Source: Stereocaulon alpinum
Lineage: Eukaryota > Ascomycota > Lecanoromycetes > Lecanorales > Stereocaulaceae
Direction: 5' to 3'
Length of the DNA: 64,000 nucleotides
NCBI GenBank assembly: GCA_018257865.1
Contig: JAEUBA010000112.1
Span: 19,431 to 83,430 of the forward strand
The notes beneath the pieces were generated by a model that did no database searches, was not told where the DNA came from, and saw only the letters and a list, made by a program, of their open reading frames with translations. Positions 11,181-22,944 of the stretch are shown in pieces (positions within the stretch are counted from its first letter, which is position 1; each line of letters opens with the position of its first letter). The translations under genes and the position numbers were made by a program.

Positions 11181-13218
11181 ATGGCGCCGGCCCTTACTCC
11201 TGGTTGGCGTAAAGATAGAGTCCTCGATGGACCTTACTCAAAGGAAATTCAGCGCTTCGATGCGCTAGTGGCTTCTATAGACGATGGTACTATTCTCTTT
11301 ATGGGAGGGTTTTTTTGGGAGGAACCACATTTTGGCCATGAAGTCTATGAGTTGCGTAGGTCATCCGAGCATGTAGCAACTGAGGGACAACCTGAGATAG
11401 TCACATGGTCGGTCCAGCCTGTGCAAACACGTACGCCGGGCCCGGAATTTAGGTACGGCAATGCCTACGTAACGCTCAGCAAAATATTCGTTATATATGG
11501 TAGTTCCGGTGAATTTGATGGGAACGATGCACTTTTTGCTTTGGATCTTGGCACGTATATTTCCATGCGCCAGAGAAGGCATAAGACTCATATGGCACTC
11601 CATAGATCGGCTCGAATGGTCAAGGTATTGCCCCAAGAAGAAACCGCCAGCGAGATTTCTACATACCATGAGTGGCGTTGGCTCTACGCTCTACGTATTT
11701 GGAGGTCGAACTTTCGAGGGGCAGTATCTAAATGACGTCTCCACATTTGATTTACACAGAGTCGATGATGGCTGGCATTTTCTTCCCGTACATGGTTCAG
11801 TGCCCGCACCAAGAAGTGGTCACACAATGGTGGTACATGGGGAGGAGATTTACATGTGCGTTTGTCACCTAAGATAGCGTACAGCAAGCTCATCGCTTTC
11901 AGGTTTGGCGGTGGGAATGCTAAAGGATCCTTCAAAGATCTCTGGGTTTTTGCCGTAGCAACGAATTCCTGGACCGAGCTCAAGCCTAACGGCCATCAAC
12001 CTCGAGAACGGATGGGACACTCAGCAGCTATCGTCCACGGTGTCATGTACGTTTGTGGGGGAATAATTAGGACGAATGAGCATTGGAAGGAGATCCGCTA
12101 TATGGAGGCTTATCACATTGCAAAAAATTGCTGGTACGAAGTCTGTGAAGACCTTTCAGTCCCGCGATGTGGGTGGGGCGCCAAGATGACAGTATCTGGT
12201 ACGAATATCGTAATCTTTGGGGGCGAGTGGGACCACTTGGGATGGGTTTATCCTGTTGCCGGTTCCGAGTCGTGGATCTATACATTGGACACAAGTAAGA
12301 TAGACTTCGATCAGCAACCGCCAGATAGCATGGATACAATTGAGATCGACTTTGATCAGCAACCGCCAGATAGCATGGATACAATTGAGATCGACTTTGA
12401 TCAGCAACAGCCCGACAACTCAGCACTCATTCAAGCATTGGATCAGTCCGAAGACTGGACGCAGGCTCGGTATTTGACTAGGTATCGTGATTCGGTCAGT
12501 CTAGCCACCGAGGCTACAAACGTGAGCCAGGTGAATTACTCCGGGATATGTATTAGTCTTGTGACTCTACTGACTAGTATCGTCGTCAAGTCCCAAATGG
12601 TCATCACAAGTCTACAGCTTGACCTCTATTTTGCAAAGCCAAATCAATATCGTCAAACCAGCCGGGAAGCACGACTTGACACGCAAGCAGACGGGAACTT
12701 CATGTCTGAGACTCTCGTAGACTTTCTTGGTCACGAAGTGAGACCCTACACTGGCAGACGATTCAACACTGCTAGTGGTGATGTCACCCCGATAGGAGAA
12801 GTGTCAGTCTTCTTCCAATGGCAGGAGTCAGCCAGATTGAGAAAAAAACGGTTTCTCGTCCTTCCCGATACTGGCAGTTTGCCCTGCGACATCATTCTCG
12901 GCATCAATTTTATAAGCGAATTCCAGGTCTACCTGTTCAATAATAACCTTTTGGTACTAGCCTTGGCAAACTTGACTCCTAGTAAGGCTCTGCTAATCGT
13001 AATTGAATGATGCTGCTAATATCGGCTATGGTAAAGCCGAAAAGCAACGAATTCGCGACACAGCAGACCAGCAGGAGCAGCAACGGAAGGATGAGGAGAA
13101 GGCTGAAGCAGACGAGAATCGAGCGAAGCGTGATATTAAGCGGCAAGAATTGCAACAGGCTCGACAGCAGCAGCAACAGCGGCAAGGAGGGGAAAGCTCA
13201 GCATCTGCTGGAGGATGA
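11181..13218 (+). CDS. Kelch-repeat / retropepsin-like fusion protein
   Basis: Four exons (11181-11550, 11606-11855, 11903-12981, 13037-13218) give 626 residues. Intron 1 starts with GC (GC-AG), the choice that yields the kelch phrase LFALDLDRLEWSR. Residues 1 to about 335 form a kelch beta-propeller (GSTLYVFGG, GHTMVVHGEEIYMFGGG, VMYVCGG, IVIFGGEWD). Residues 340-376 are a tandem 15-residue repeat (IDFDQQPPDSMDTIE, 2.7 copies). Residues about 445-565 resemble a retroviral-type aspartic protease: LDTQADGNFMS (D466), GHEVRPYTG, RFLVLP and DIILGINFI. The last exon adds a charged, Gln-rich coiled-coil-like tail. The frame is open throughout exon 3, so both domains sit in one reading frame. Two adjacent genes merged by my model, with a separate start near 12598, remains the main alternative. 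Confidence 0.7.
12300..12419 (+). repeat. In-frame 45-bp tandem repeat (2.7 copies)
   Basis: Copies at 12300-12344, 12345-12389 and a partial third from 12390. The first two differ at only two bases, so the duplication is recent. It lies between the kelch and retropepsin-like parts and keeps the frame. Confidence 0.9.
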
Positions 13219-13840
13219 TGGATGCTTCACATGGAGTGGCGAGTGGATGACATACACCACACGAGCCGGATGAGTTGCTCAATTAAAAGGGCTGTTTTCA
13301 AGGTCGCCGTTTCGAACTCGCCTACCTCCTATTCAGGATGTAATTCTTGTTCAAGCTCAAGCAATCGGAACCGGCTCTATTTTGACAGTCTACAATGCTT
13401 AAGTCAAGTCAAAAGCTATCTAGGAACATCCATATCAAGCATTCGAAGACACATCAGTATCATGCCACTTGATGCCACCCAATACCCGCATAAATACATA
13501 CCAGGCGAGGCCCCTCCCCATCAATGAACTCCATACTGAAAATCCCTTCGCAAATATCTACCAACAACCCTCCAACGTCTACTGAAGAATCCAAAGTCAC
13601 CCGACCGTTCCCACCGCACCGTACAATACCCACGCCATAAATGACAGGGACACCAACGACCACTACAAGAGAAAAGGCAATCTAGAAGGCAGGTATTCAT
13701 GTCGCTAACCTTACGATTCATATAGGTACACAGCCCCACGCGCGCCATCTTCACCCTCCAACCCCATCTCATCCCTCCCCCGTCTCACACAACCTCTCCA
13801 GAAGTACAATACCTACCCCGTCCAACCCACAAGTCCAACC
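13219..13840. other. Intergenic or 3' region of the Pro-rich gene
   Basis: Minus-strand frames at 13460-13663 and 13521-13772 could be additional 3' exons of the Pro-rich gene (a GTAAGG donor and a TTGTAG acceptor are present near 13.7 kb). The strand is so G-rich that several frames stay open, so I cannot choose. Confidence 0.3.
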
Positions 13841-14470
13841 TCACCCCCCTACCCACCCCATAATCCCCCCAACAGAAATCCATCCCCAAACCCATCCCCA
13901 AACCAACCACCCCCACCCCCTCCCCCTCCCAACACCCCCACTCTTCTGCGCAACCAGCGGCGCTGCAGCCGTCGTACCCGCTTCCGTAGGCGCCGCATCA
14001 CCAACACTAGGGCTCGGTGCAGGGGGAAACGAGACCGTTGGTACAGTTGCGTTATCAGCACGAAGAGGCGGTCCTGTGCCTATAACGGAGCTGGGATTGT
14101 GTAGGAGTGTGGTGTTGATTGGTGCTGGTGCTGTTGACGCTAGGGGAAGAAGCGGTGGTGGTGGTGGTGGAGCCGGCGCGGTTGGAGCTGCTTCTAATGC
14201 TTCTTCTTCTTCTTCTTCCGTAACTGATTTAGGCGCAGGGGCAGGTGGGGTTGGTACCGTTGCAAGTATCAGTGATAGTGCCGGTAGTGCAGAGCTTGAT
14301 ATCGGCACTTTCAGCGCCTCAGCCGATGCGGATAGCAGTAACGGTTTCGAGACAAGAGATGTAGGAGCCTGGACTTGGCCGTCGGGGATTTCGGATGCTA
14401 GTTGGGCTGTTATTCGGGTGGTGATGGTGATGCAGAGGAGGAGGAAGAAGAAGAAGGGTGGGGGGCGCAT
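13841..14470 (-). CDS. Secreted Pro/Ala/Ser/Thr-rich low-complexity protein
   Basis: Open frame of 209 residues starting with a strongly hydrophobic signal peptide (PPPFFFFLLLCITI, cleavage probably after TAQ). It continues as a Pro/Ala/Ser/Thr-rich chain with a run of acidic residues (EEEEEE) and a Pro run. The composition suggests a cell-wall or surface protein. The last 30 residues, Gly/Trp-rich, come from a G-rich block that may be intron or a skew artefact, so the 3' end is uncertain. Coding is supported by the signal peptide and the long open frame, but low complexity keeps all frames open here. It lies just downstream of the MFS transporter gene on the same strand. Confidence 0.5.
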   Translation of the reverse strand: MRPPPFFFFLLLCITITTRITAQLASEIPDGQVQAPTSLVSKPLLLSASAEALKVPISSSALPALSLILATVPTPPAPAPKSVTEEEEEEALEAAPTAPAPPPPPPLLPLASTAPAPINTTLLHNPSSVIGTGPPLRADNATVPTVSFPPAPSPSVGDAAPTEAGTTAAAPLVAQKSGGVGRGRGWGWLVWGWVWGWISVGGIMGWVGG

Positions 14471-15059
14471 TGTGAAGAGTCAAGGGGGTTGTTTGGTGGG
14501 AAGAGTAATGGCGTTGCTGGCTGTGATGGAAAGGGAGTGTAGAGGTATGGAACGTTGATGCTGCTGACGGTACTGAAGAGACGGAAAAAATAAACGACGA
14601 ATTGCTTGCATTTATCGCTCGCATTTCCAACCTCCTTGTATCTCTTGCATGCCGAGGGATCAGTCCTCCTTGCGCAGTCTGAAACACACAGGTCCATTCT
14701 TCATCGCGTAGTTTTACGCCTGCGGGATTCAGTGGCTGGAGTCCATGATATCCGTCGTCTAAAAAGTGGAATTGATTTAGAAAAGACATTGGTAAAGGAA
14801 ACAGGATGGAAGAATGGGGCTCAGTCATGCTGGGCGCGGCGAGTTATACGCGAGGAATGCAAAGTCACAGCCACATCGGCTAGTTTTACACAACGACAAT
14901 CTCGCTCATGTGCAAGGAGGAAAGAAGAAACAAGGTAGTCTAAGGTATTATAGGTAGCGACCGCAACCCCGAAAATGATCCCGCCTCTTATTCCCAGACC
15001 AGACCAGTGTGATGCAAACACTTGTAGGTCTTTGTACAACAATTCTTAGCTTCGACGAT
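14471..15059. other. Intergenic stretch
   Basis: About 0.6 kb between two minus-strand genes, with no supported gene. It should contain the promoter of the Pro-rich gene and the terminator of the transporter gene. Confidence 0.45.
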
Positions 15060-17207
15060 TTACTGCTCTTTCCGTATCCCGTGCAAACCATCAGCGGCTC
15101 CGTCATCAACATATTTCTCCTGCCCCCTTATCAAAGGACTCCTCGACGTCTTCTCAAAATACGTAGAAATATCCGACGACCAAACGCTATCATCATAAAT
15201 CTGCTCATCGTCCCAGTGTCCAGCCTTCTCGTTCGCCTTCCTCGCCTGACTGCTCTCCCAATCTGCGCGCAGCTCTTCGATCTTTTGTTGATAGTCGAGC
15301 TCAGCGTTGTAATACCTGCCGACGCCACGTACACGCTCCCAGAGAGATAGATGCTTAGGATGCACGGCCACTCCGTGATAGTCGCTTTCGCGGCCAGCGC
15401 GGATGAACTGCCAACGGCGTTCTTGCTCCTTGAGATCGAGACCAGTGGTATCAGGGAGGAAGAGGAGGGTGACGAGCATGCCGGCTAGACCGAACCATGG
15501 AACAACGTAAAACTTCTGCTGAGTATCGATGTAGTTGTACAGAACAGCTGCAAGCAAGGCACCAAGTTTACCGCACGCGGCAGAGAAACCATGGGCTGTG
15601 GCGCGGATGGGTGTGGGGTAAACCTCAGCTGCGACAAGAAAGGTAACCGCGTTGGGGCCGAATTGATTGAAAAAGGAGGAGAGGAAATACATGGCTTGGA
15701 ATGAGCCGATGTGAGCTGATTCCCGGTAGTAGTTGAAGTGGAAGCCGGGTACTACAAAAAGGATAAAGTCCATGAGGAAGCCGACTAGTTGCATCTTCTT
15801 GCGTCCGTAGAGCTTGTTATCAATCAGGAACGCTATGAGGAATCATGTTAGTCCAAAATTCCCAAAGCATCTCGATACTGGGATGAAGGGCTTACAGGCT
15901 AGGTAGTATCCGACCAATGAGACACCAACGTTGATCAAATTGTAGAGCCAGCCGGGCATGATGGACTTGCTGTTGTGTGTAATGGTTCCGATAAACTCGC
16001 TCTGGAAAAGCTTGTTACCGTAGAAAAACACATCGTTACAGAACCATCCGATAGCAGTCGCAATTATGCGGGGTCCGAAGTAGGTAAAGGCGAGTTTGAG
16101 AGACTGAGTATCGTAGCCAGTGACCTTGGACTTCTTCTTGGCTGCCTGTAACTGCTTACTAGCGGCTCTCATCTTATAGGTACGAAAGTATACGAGCCAG
16201 AGCGTGCCGACAGCCGGGATGGCAAAAGAAATGCGGTAAGTCCATTGCGCGGCAACTTTGGAATATGGTGGATTCCCACTTCCATGGTGGAAGACCAGGA
16301 GGAGGACGATCAAGATGACCTGGTTAAAGAATTGACCCCAACCTTGCATCAAGAAAGCGCTGGTGACCTTTCGGCCCCTGTGGAGACGATCTTCCTTTGT
16401 AGACACCTTGCCAGAGCCAACAGCGTTTTCCATACCAGAAGTAGCCGTCATGGGGTATTCTCCGCCAACGCCAATACCATAGAAGAAGAGTGACCAAGCG
16501 TAGCAAATGACCCAGCCGTTTTCCGTGACACCCCACGAAGCAGTCAACATGAGGAGACCGATGAACATGATAGTTGCGTCTTGGATCAGACCCCATCGTC
16601 GTCCGAGCCTGCAATCATTTTGAGAATGGCTCGTGTCTTATGTCAAGATGTCCCAACCTACCAGTCACCAAGGATTCCGACAAGTATTTGACCAACGATG
16701 ATACCGCAGATCTCAAGGTAGTCCACAGCAGCGAGCCAAGTCCCGTTACAAATCTGGGCGGTCTTCCAGCAAGACGCGAAAGTCGCTTGAAAGAGGGGCT
16801 TGACGTTGCCGATAGAGAATAGAACGTAGCTGTGCGGATGTCAATGGCTGCTCCTGCCTCCTACAGGGGGTAACTGCTTACCCCTCGAGGCCAAGACCAG
16901 CACCAGGAATGACCATATTTCTGAAGTAGTATCGAAAAGGTTCCAGAGGATCCCTCTTAGTCATTGCCCATATGTTGCTCAATTCGCGCCCAGCTTCCTG
17001 GCCATCATATGCTGTGACGAACTTGACACGCTTCATGAGCGGCATATCGGCCCAGTAGACGCCAGCAGTATCGTAGCTGTCGTCCGGTTTGATCAGATAG
17101 TCGAAGATCTGCTTCTCGTTGTCGGTCATTTCGTGGATTGGGTCGTGTGTGCCGCTCATGTCAGGGCCATGAGGGGCAGCGGGCCCATAGTCCTGAATGT
17201 GTGACAT
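15060..17207 (-). CDS. PHS-family MFS transporter (phosphate or glycerophosphodiester, PHO84/GIT1-like)
   Basis: Four exons on the minus strand (17207-16882, 16829-16662, 16608-15896, 15832-15060) splice to 659 residues with every join in frame. It shows a polytopic MFS pattern with GDWLGRRWG between early helices, FYGIGVGGEYPMTAT in the helix 4 region, and AEVYPTPIRATAHGFSAACG in the C-terminal half, the hallmark of the phosphate:H+ symporter (PHS) family. The long hydrophilic N-terminus (about 110 residues) and C-terminal tail are cytosolic in this family. Family members move inorganic phosphate or glycerophospho-inositol/choline across the plasma membrane with protons; sequence reading cannot separate these. 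The start at 17207 is the first ATG of the open frame. Confidence 0.88.
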
Positions 17208-20200
17208 GCTGAGAGAGGATGTAGAGACTGCAGGTACGGCGGTACAAGCAGAACAGATAAGCTTGTGAGATGCAATTCAGGTCTACCTGTAGTCGGACAC
17301 CCTGGGCATATGTAGGCCACGCAGGGTAGTGCAAGGATGAAGCTCCCACTACCCGGGGAATGTTTGCCGGCGTGTGGTGGGTAGGTGGGTGGCAGAAGTG
17401 TGCCTCGTGGGGTCAGGAGATAGCGTGTGAAGGGGGCTCCGGGGGTTCCTGGTTGGTATTATACGTCTCACAACGGATGTCGAGAAGAGGTTTTCGAAGC
17501 ACGGGCAGGAGAGAGCGTGTGGGATTGGTTGAAGCTTTCAATAAAAGCTCAGTCGTTGTTTGCTCACGAGGCCTCCCGCTGGTGGTACCGATGAGGTACC
17601 AGATATCGGGTATTATTGTTGGTCCTCGGTCCACAACGCTCAAGATCTGTGGATCGACTCAATCGTCCGAGCTGGAGGCTTAGCGGTATAAAATAGCCGA
17701 GTCAGTCCACAACCATGCGACGAAACAGACACGTGCTGACAAGCGGTGGTGGAGCGGAGGACTTCGGAGGAGCTGATGGCGCCTCTTGCCGTCGCCTCGA
17801 TGAGAGCCTTGCTCGTGTTGGGTATATGCGATTGGAATATGCCTCTCGCGGCTGAGGGTAATATTGGTGAGGGATGGTGAAGGATGCTGACTCGGCGTAG
17901 TACAGAAGGTGGAGTTGCAGTCTTGGGCAAGCCATAGTTCTAGTGATACTTTTTCAACGGGCAATGGCGAGCTCCAAGGGATGGGGACTCTATTCGGGAG
18001 TACTTGAGACATAGCGCAACTCTTGCGCCGTTCGCTAGGCACCCGAAAGCTTAAGGTAGGTTGACCAGGGACTCAGGGAGCCCCTGCGGCTATTCTAGGA
18101 AGGTCTGAAGGCTGATGGTACGTTAGCGGGTGGAGCTCGTGCAGAAGTTTTTGAGCGAGATGATATGAGGTTGACAAATCCAATGAGAAGATAGTACAGC
18201 ACCTCGTGCTCGATACGGATATAAAGATCAAGTCGCTTTCTCTAGACATAGGACGGACACTCTACCTGTCATTTGGTAAAGGTCTTGGCGCCCACGGAGT
18301 TGTGCAAGATGCGAAAATGTGCCAAAAATTACTTATAGCGTCATGTCTACGCGAAGTCTTGAATACATTTGACAGACTCTTTACTCTACACTGATCGCTC
18401 TGTCCCTCTTTTCTCCTTCGATAAGACGGAGAGACCTGATGTCCATACAGATAGTGAGCTCAAATGGCTCGCTTGAGCTATGAAAGGGCTATTGGCGTTC
18501 CTAACAGCCCGAATCAGCAATTCGAGCAGCATCCACATCTCCTCATATACAACAAGGTACATCTAAGCCGTGTTTGTCCGTGGTCTGCTGAGCATTTCTG
18601 CTTAAAGATCAGTGTCTTCCCACCCCTGCAAGATTCGCTCCCTACTACGCCGATATCTGTTGCGGCAAATCGCTACGCCATTACAGCCATACAGATCCCC
18701 ACCTCCATCTTCAAGGTTGCAGCTCGAAGATGAATAATAGAGTGTGTCGCATTCCACACGCTCAAAAGCTGATCTGCCGCGATGAAAGATTTTGTCAGAT
18801 TCGACAGTCTTTATTGAAAAGCTCAACCTCTTTCCAACACCCCAGTCCCACATACAAGCTCCGTCCAATCTTTAGTATCCGATCTGGATGTCTTGAAGGA
18901 GGCACCAAATGTTGCAACATAAAAGTACTATGAGTGCGATGTTCCAGTTTTTCATTTCATTGGCTAACGATTGCAATTGCGTTCTGGATACTGGGGAACA
19001 GTGGAACTTTCTACGCTCACAGCCACGAAAATGTCGAGTATCTGACATAGCAAAGATCGCGACTATTCGCATCCAAAGCTTACGGCTTCGAAATCGACAC
19101 CCGCTTCAGCGACGTTCACTTAAAGACACACCAGCTTAGCAGATCTCCTTTAGATCACGCTATAACAGTTGCTAGATCCGACACAACTCTCGGCAAGATT
19201 CTAGCTGAAGCTTAGTACGCGCGTGACTTTGCAGAAGCCACAATCAGTAGCCAAGCTTGGCACGCTTAACCAAGTAGCCACCCTCCGTACCTAGCCAAAG
19301 CCTGGTTCATTATGCGCTACTTACGTCGATATAGATAACTACCCGGGACATTCTCAAATTATTATTTGTTTGCGGAGGTCACTGCGTACAATGTATTGAA
19401 AACTTCCAAGCTTTTCTAGGAATACACTGAGAAGAGCGAATAATCGCCTGTCAAACTACACTGGTGTCTTTTCACTTTGTCATTCGGGTACACACGCGAT
19501 GGCTATCTGCGTCTTCAAGATCTCTTTCATCACCCTTATTGCAGTTGCTCCTCAACATCATGCACAAGTATCAATGCGAGGATTTGTAGGTTGGCCTAAC
19601 GTCTCCTCGGAATGAGTTATTCACGGCCCCGAACATTGTCGTTGTCGATCACCTGACCCTGGGCCCCTAAGTCGAAAATCGAAAGGTTTCCTGTCACTGG
19701 AAGCCTCAACGGATTGTTTCGAAGCACGTAAAGAAAACTTTGTGGCTGATGAACTGGTTCTGGAAGTCGTATCTCGACACCTTCTTCAGCGTTGGTGGCT
19801 GTATTGAGGAGACCGACAACATCACCAGCGAGATCTTCGAGATCAGTACCGACGTCTGCCTCTGGGAGCACTACGATAGTCCACAATCAGTCCGTGAAAC
19901 TGTCTGAAGTAGACTTTGAAGCATCGATAAGACACTCACCACTCCTCTGGGGACGCTGATAAGGAGCGCGCGACCATCGAACAAGCTGAAGGAGACTTCG
20001 AACAAGGTATACAACACCAACACAGACCAGAACACGTATGGTTGTGAGGAAGTAGATGTTCGTATTCCAGCCTGGCTGTTGTGACGAGATTGAGACGGAC
20101 ATAACAGTCCTGTTTTCCCGAGGTCAGAGCCTGTTGGGATGTTTTTGTCCGAAAAAGTTTCAAGGCTTACACTGATTGCGTCAAAGCTTTTGAATGGGAT

Positions 20201-20894
20201 AACGTATTCTGTAGTGTGGATTTTAACACTGGCGAGTAAGCTGTGGGAGACGGAGCAAAAAGGTATCAATACTGTGCATTCGGGAATCTATGTTCTGAGT
20301 CCTACAACGGAAAGAAAAGAATATGACAAGACCCTTGGAAGAGATGACCAGCAGACTTGCCAGCTTCTTAAAGCAAATCATAGGACTGCCACCTTCGGGC
20401 TGTGTCCCATGTCGTACTATGCCTACTGGTTGGATGGTAGTATGCTGGCAAGATCTAAGAGTGCATGCTTTGGCTTCCTGAAATGGAAGCCAACAGGGAC
20501 ATAGCCAGCAGAGCCTCACACATTGGTTTCCAAAAGGGGAGATCAAAGTCCATGGGCTTATGAATGATTGGTCAATTAGCCGAGATGCCGCGTCGGTTTG
20601 TCGCCATATAAACCTGACCTTCGGAGCTTCGGATCTGGCGAGTGACATATGAGGCTACGAGTCTGTTCATGTTAGCTATTATTGATCTTTGCTGATGTTA
20701 ATCACTTCCCGCTCCTGGACGCGCATATAAGGAACCAGGATCGATTTGTCTCGAGGCAAGCCCTCCGTTCAGATACTTGTCGCAAGGCTGTGTACCATGT
20801 CCTCCATTCCACCTATCTCCAAAACGCTATAAAGACCGCTGGGTCTCAGAAAGCAAGATAAAATTGTGTTGCGAAGTGACTATCTCGATACATA
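17208..20894. other. Gene-poor stretch
   Basis: About 3.7 kb without a gene I can support. Minus-strand frames at 17640-18042 and 19617-20269 have weak coding character and could be spliced fragments of a decayed gene, but no motif or family pattern confirms this. The proximal part probably contains the transporter promoter. Confidence 0.4.
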
Positions 20895-21776
20895 ATGTCG
20901 CAGAGCGTAATGCTTGACCTGCTGGGCGCGGCACCTAGGGCAAGGGGCCAAGCAATGCGCCGTCAGCAACCTTGTACCTCGGATCAAACCCGCAAAGCCC
21001 GACGCCGAGATAGACGCCGAAGCAGAGACAAGAAGAAGCAATGCGAAAGTAGGACGGGCTCAATGTCATATCCTCAGACCACGGATTGTGTTCCCACTGC
21101 AATGGCGAACCTTGGTCTCGGAGTATTTGTTGCAAACGATCAGTATGTCAATAGTTACGCCTTAGGTCAAGCACGCCGTAATATCGATTCGAAGATGCAT
21201 GAGAGACGCGAGAAAGATATGAATGGAACATCTAGCCTTTTCTGCGGAACTGACCAGACCACATGCATAAGTCGAGTATATGGAGAGAGGCTGGACAACG
21301 GGGAGGAGACGACTGACCTGGGAATGGGTCACATAGCCGAAGACAGAAGAGGTTTGATGGAGGAGCTAGGTATTGAAACCGAGGAAGAAAGCTCAAGGCT
21401 GAGAATGGGGGCACGATCAACGATTAAAGACGACAACAACGAACCACATCCGCCTGAAAACCTGAAAGGAGAGACATTAGTCGAGGACCACTCGGACAAT
21501 GGTAGATGCATGAAAGACGACAGTGAACCTCCAAAGATAGGGAGCCCACCTACCTGTAAGGAGAACAACGTATCACAATCTCTGCTTCCAAAGATACGCT
21601 CCAGAACACCCAGCCTAGCTCACAAGATACATCGTCAATCCATGTGGTGGTGCTGTCAATGTGGGGAAGGGCCGCTAGGAGGAGCTATAAACGCTAACTG
21701 CCCAGGGTGGTTCAAAGGCTGCGACCACTTGCGATGCAGGTACTGCGCAGATTCTACTATGACATATGATGAGTGA
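20895..21776 (+). CDS. Hypothetical protein with C-terminal Cys/His metal-binding tail
   Basis: Single-exon frame of 293 residues. The first 245 are hydrophilic and probably disordered, with a basic cluster (residues about 35-47, RRRDRRRSRDKKK) that may be a nuclear localisation signal. The last 45 carry a compact Cys/His pattern: WWCCQCGEGP (C253, C254, C256), then C269, C276, H278, C281 and C284. This W-x-C-x-x-C-x-x-G-P...C...C-x-H-x-R-C-x-x-C arrangement recurs at the C-terminus of many uncharacterised filamentous ascomycete proteins and looks like a zinc ribbon. No catalytic domain is visible. Function unknown. Confidence 0.7.
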   Translation: MSQSVMLDLLGAAPRARGQAMRRQQPCTSDQTRKARRRDRRRSRDKKKQCESRTGSMSYPQTTDCVPTAMANLGLGVFVANDQYVNSYALGQARRNIDSKMHERREKDMNGTSSLFCGTDQTTCISRVYGERLDNGEETTDLGMGHIAEDRRGLMEELGIETEEESSRLRMGARSTIKDDNNEPHPPENLKGETLVEDHSDNGRCMKDDSEPPKIGSPPTCKENNVSQSLLPKIRSRTPSLAHKIHRQSMWWCCQCGEGPLGGAINANCPGWFKGCDHLRCRYCADSTMTYDE

Positions 21777-22944
21777 ACGTTTGTCAATACCCATGTTCAT
21801 CGGCCGGACACTCCGCCCGTGGTATATGTGGCAGAACCGGAAATCTTGAGAACACTGTCTGAACCTATTCATGCCCTAGCCTTCGTCGCGATCATCAGCT
21901 ATATACTGGTGAAACGCTTTGCTCTCCTACCACATCAGCACTCTGCTTGACTGTGGCTATTCTCGTGGTCGGAGCGCGATACTGGATGTACGCAGATATG
22001 ATCTAAGAGCCAACATCGAAGTCACTGCAAGAAGGAAAGGCAACCTAATCAGCTTGAAAAGACTATCGCGATTCACATTCAACAATACAATCGTGTGCAG
22101 ACACCTCTATCTACCACGCGCTTCCGGCGTTGATGGTGTCATAGATACCTTCGATCACGCAGACTAGATTGAGGGTGAGGATAGATACTGACAGATGTTG
22201 ACAGCGTGCGCCTTGGCTCGGAGGGTCTCGATGAGTATTGCGCTGTGGTTTCCTCCGTCTGGCGAGACGAGCCCACTATATACTGCGACTGTGGTGTGAG
22301 GATCAATGTCTCTACTACGAATGATAATCTCTAGACGAAGATGTATTAGTGCGACTTGGCGAATGATTCTTGACTTTGACTGTTGCTCATTGAGGCTGTG
22401 TGAAGTGTTTCCATACTAGGTGAAGCCTATGAAAGGCAATACTCAGAAGATGATGGGTAAACATTCTATTCGATAGTTCGAAAGGCGTTCTAGGTAGGTT
22501 CGCAAGAACTTGGCCTTCCACCAAGACTCACGAACCGCCAAATCCCACTAAGATACCCTACCCACAACAGCTGGGATCGCAAACGCATATGCAAGTCATC
22601 ACTGTTTAGATCTAATGTGCTGACGTCCATAATGTGATCGAGAAACGGAGATTTAAACGGAGCTTTTGTGGTGTTCACCCGACTATGGAAATATAGTGCA
22701 GGCTCCGCGGAGGTTTTTTGTCTATGCACATAGTTGTTCTAGGATCACTATATAACAGACCCCATCCACTTGATTCTCTTACTCTTCATCCTTCCACAAA
22801 GGATTTGCCTGGTACCCGGTTCTCCTTTCGCCAAAAGCATTCCATAATCCACACTTATACCGAAATCTGCGTTCCCACTTTCCATCTACCTCCATTCCTC
22901 AACTCGCCTCAATCCCCATCCCCAAAACACCATCACCACCCACC
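21777..22944. other. Intergenic stretch
   Basis: About 1.2 kb. Only short frames without motifs are seen. The last 200 bp are pyrimidine-rich, typical of fungal core promoters, ahead of the ATG at 22945. Confidence 0.45.

Noticed and set aside
13460..13772. Minus-strand frames that look like extra 3' exons of the Pro-rich secreted protein
   Set aside because: The strand is G-rich and two frames remain open at once; no motif decides between them.
17640..18042. Three overlapping minus-strand frames of about 75-120 codons
   Set aside because: No conserved motif, and several frames open together suggest composition, not coding.
19617..20269. Possible two-exon minus-strand gene
   Set aside because: A GTGAGT donor exists, but no acceptor gives a frame with recognisable protein on both sides.
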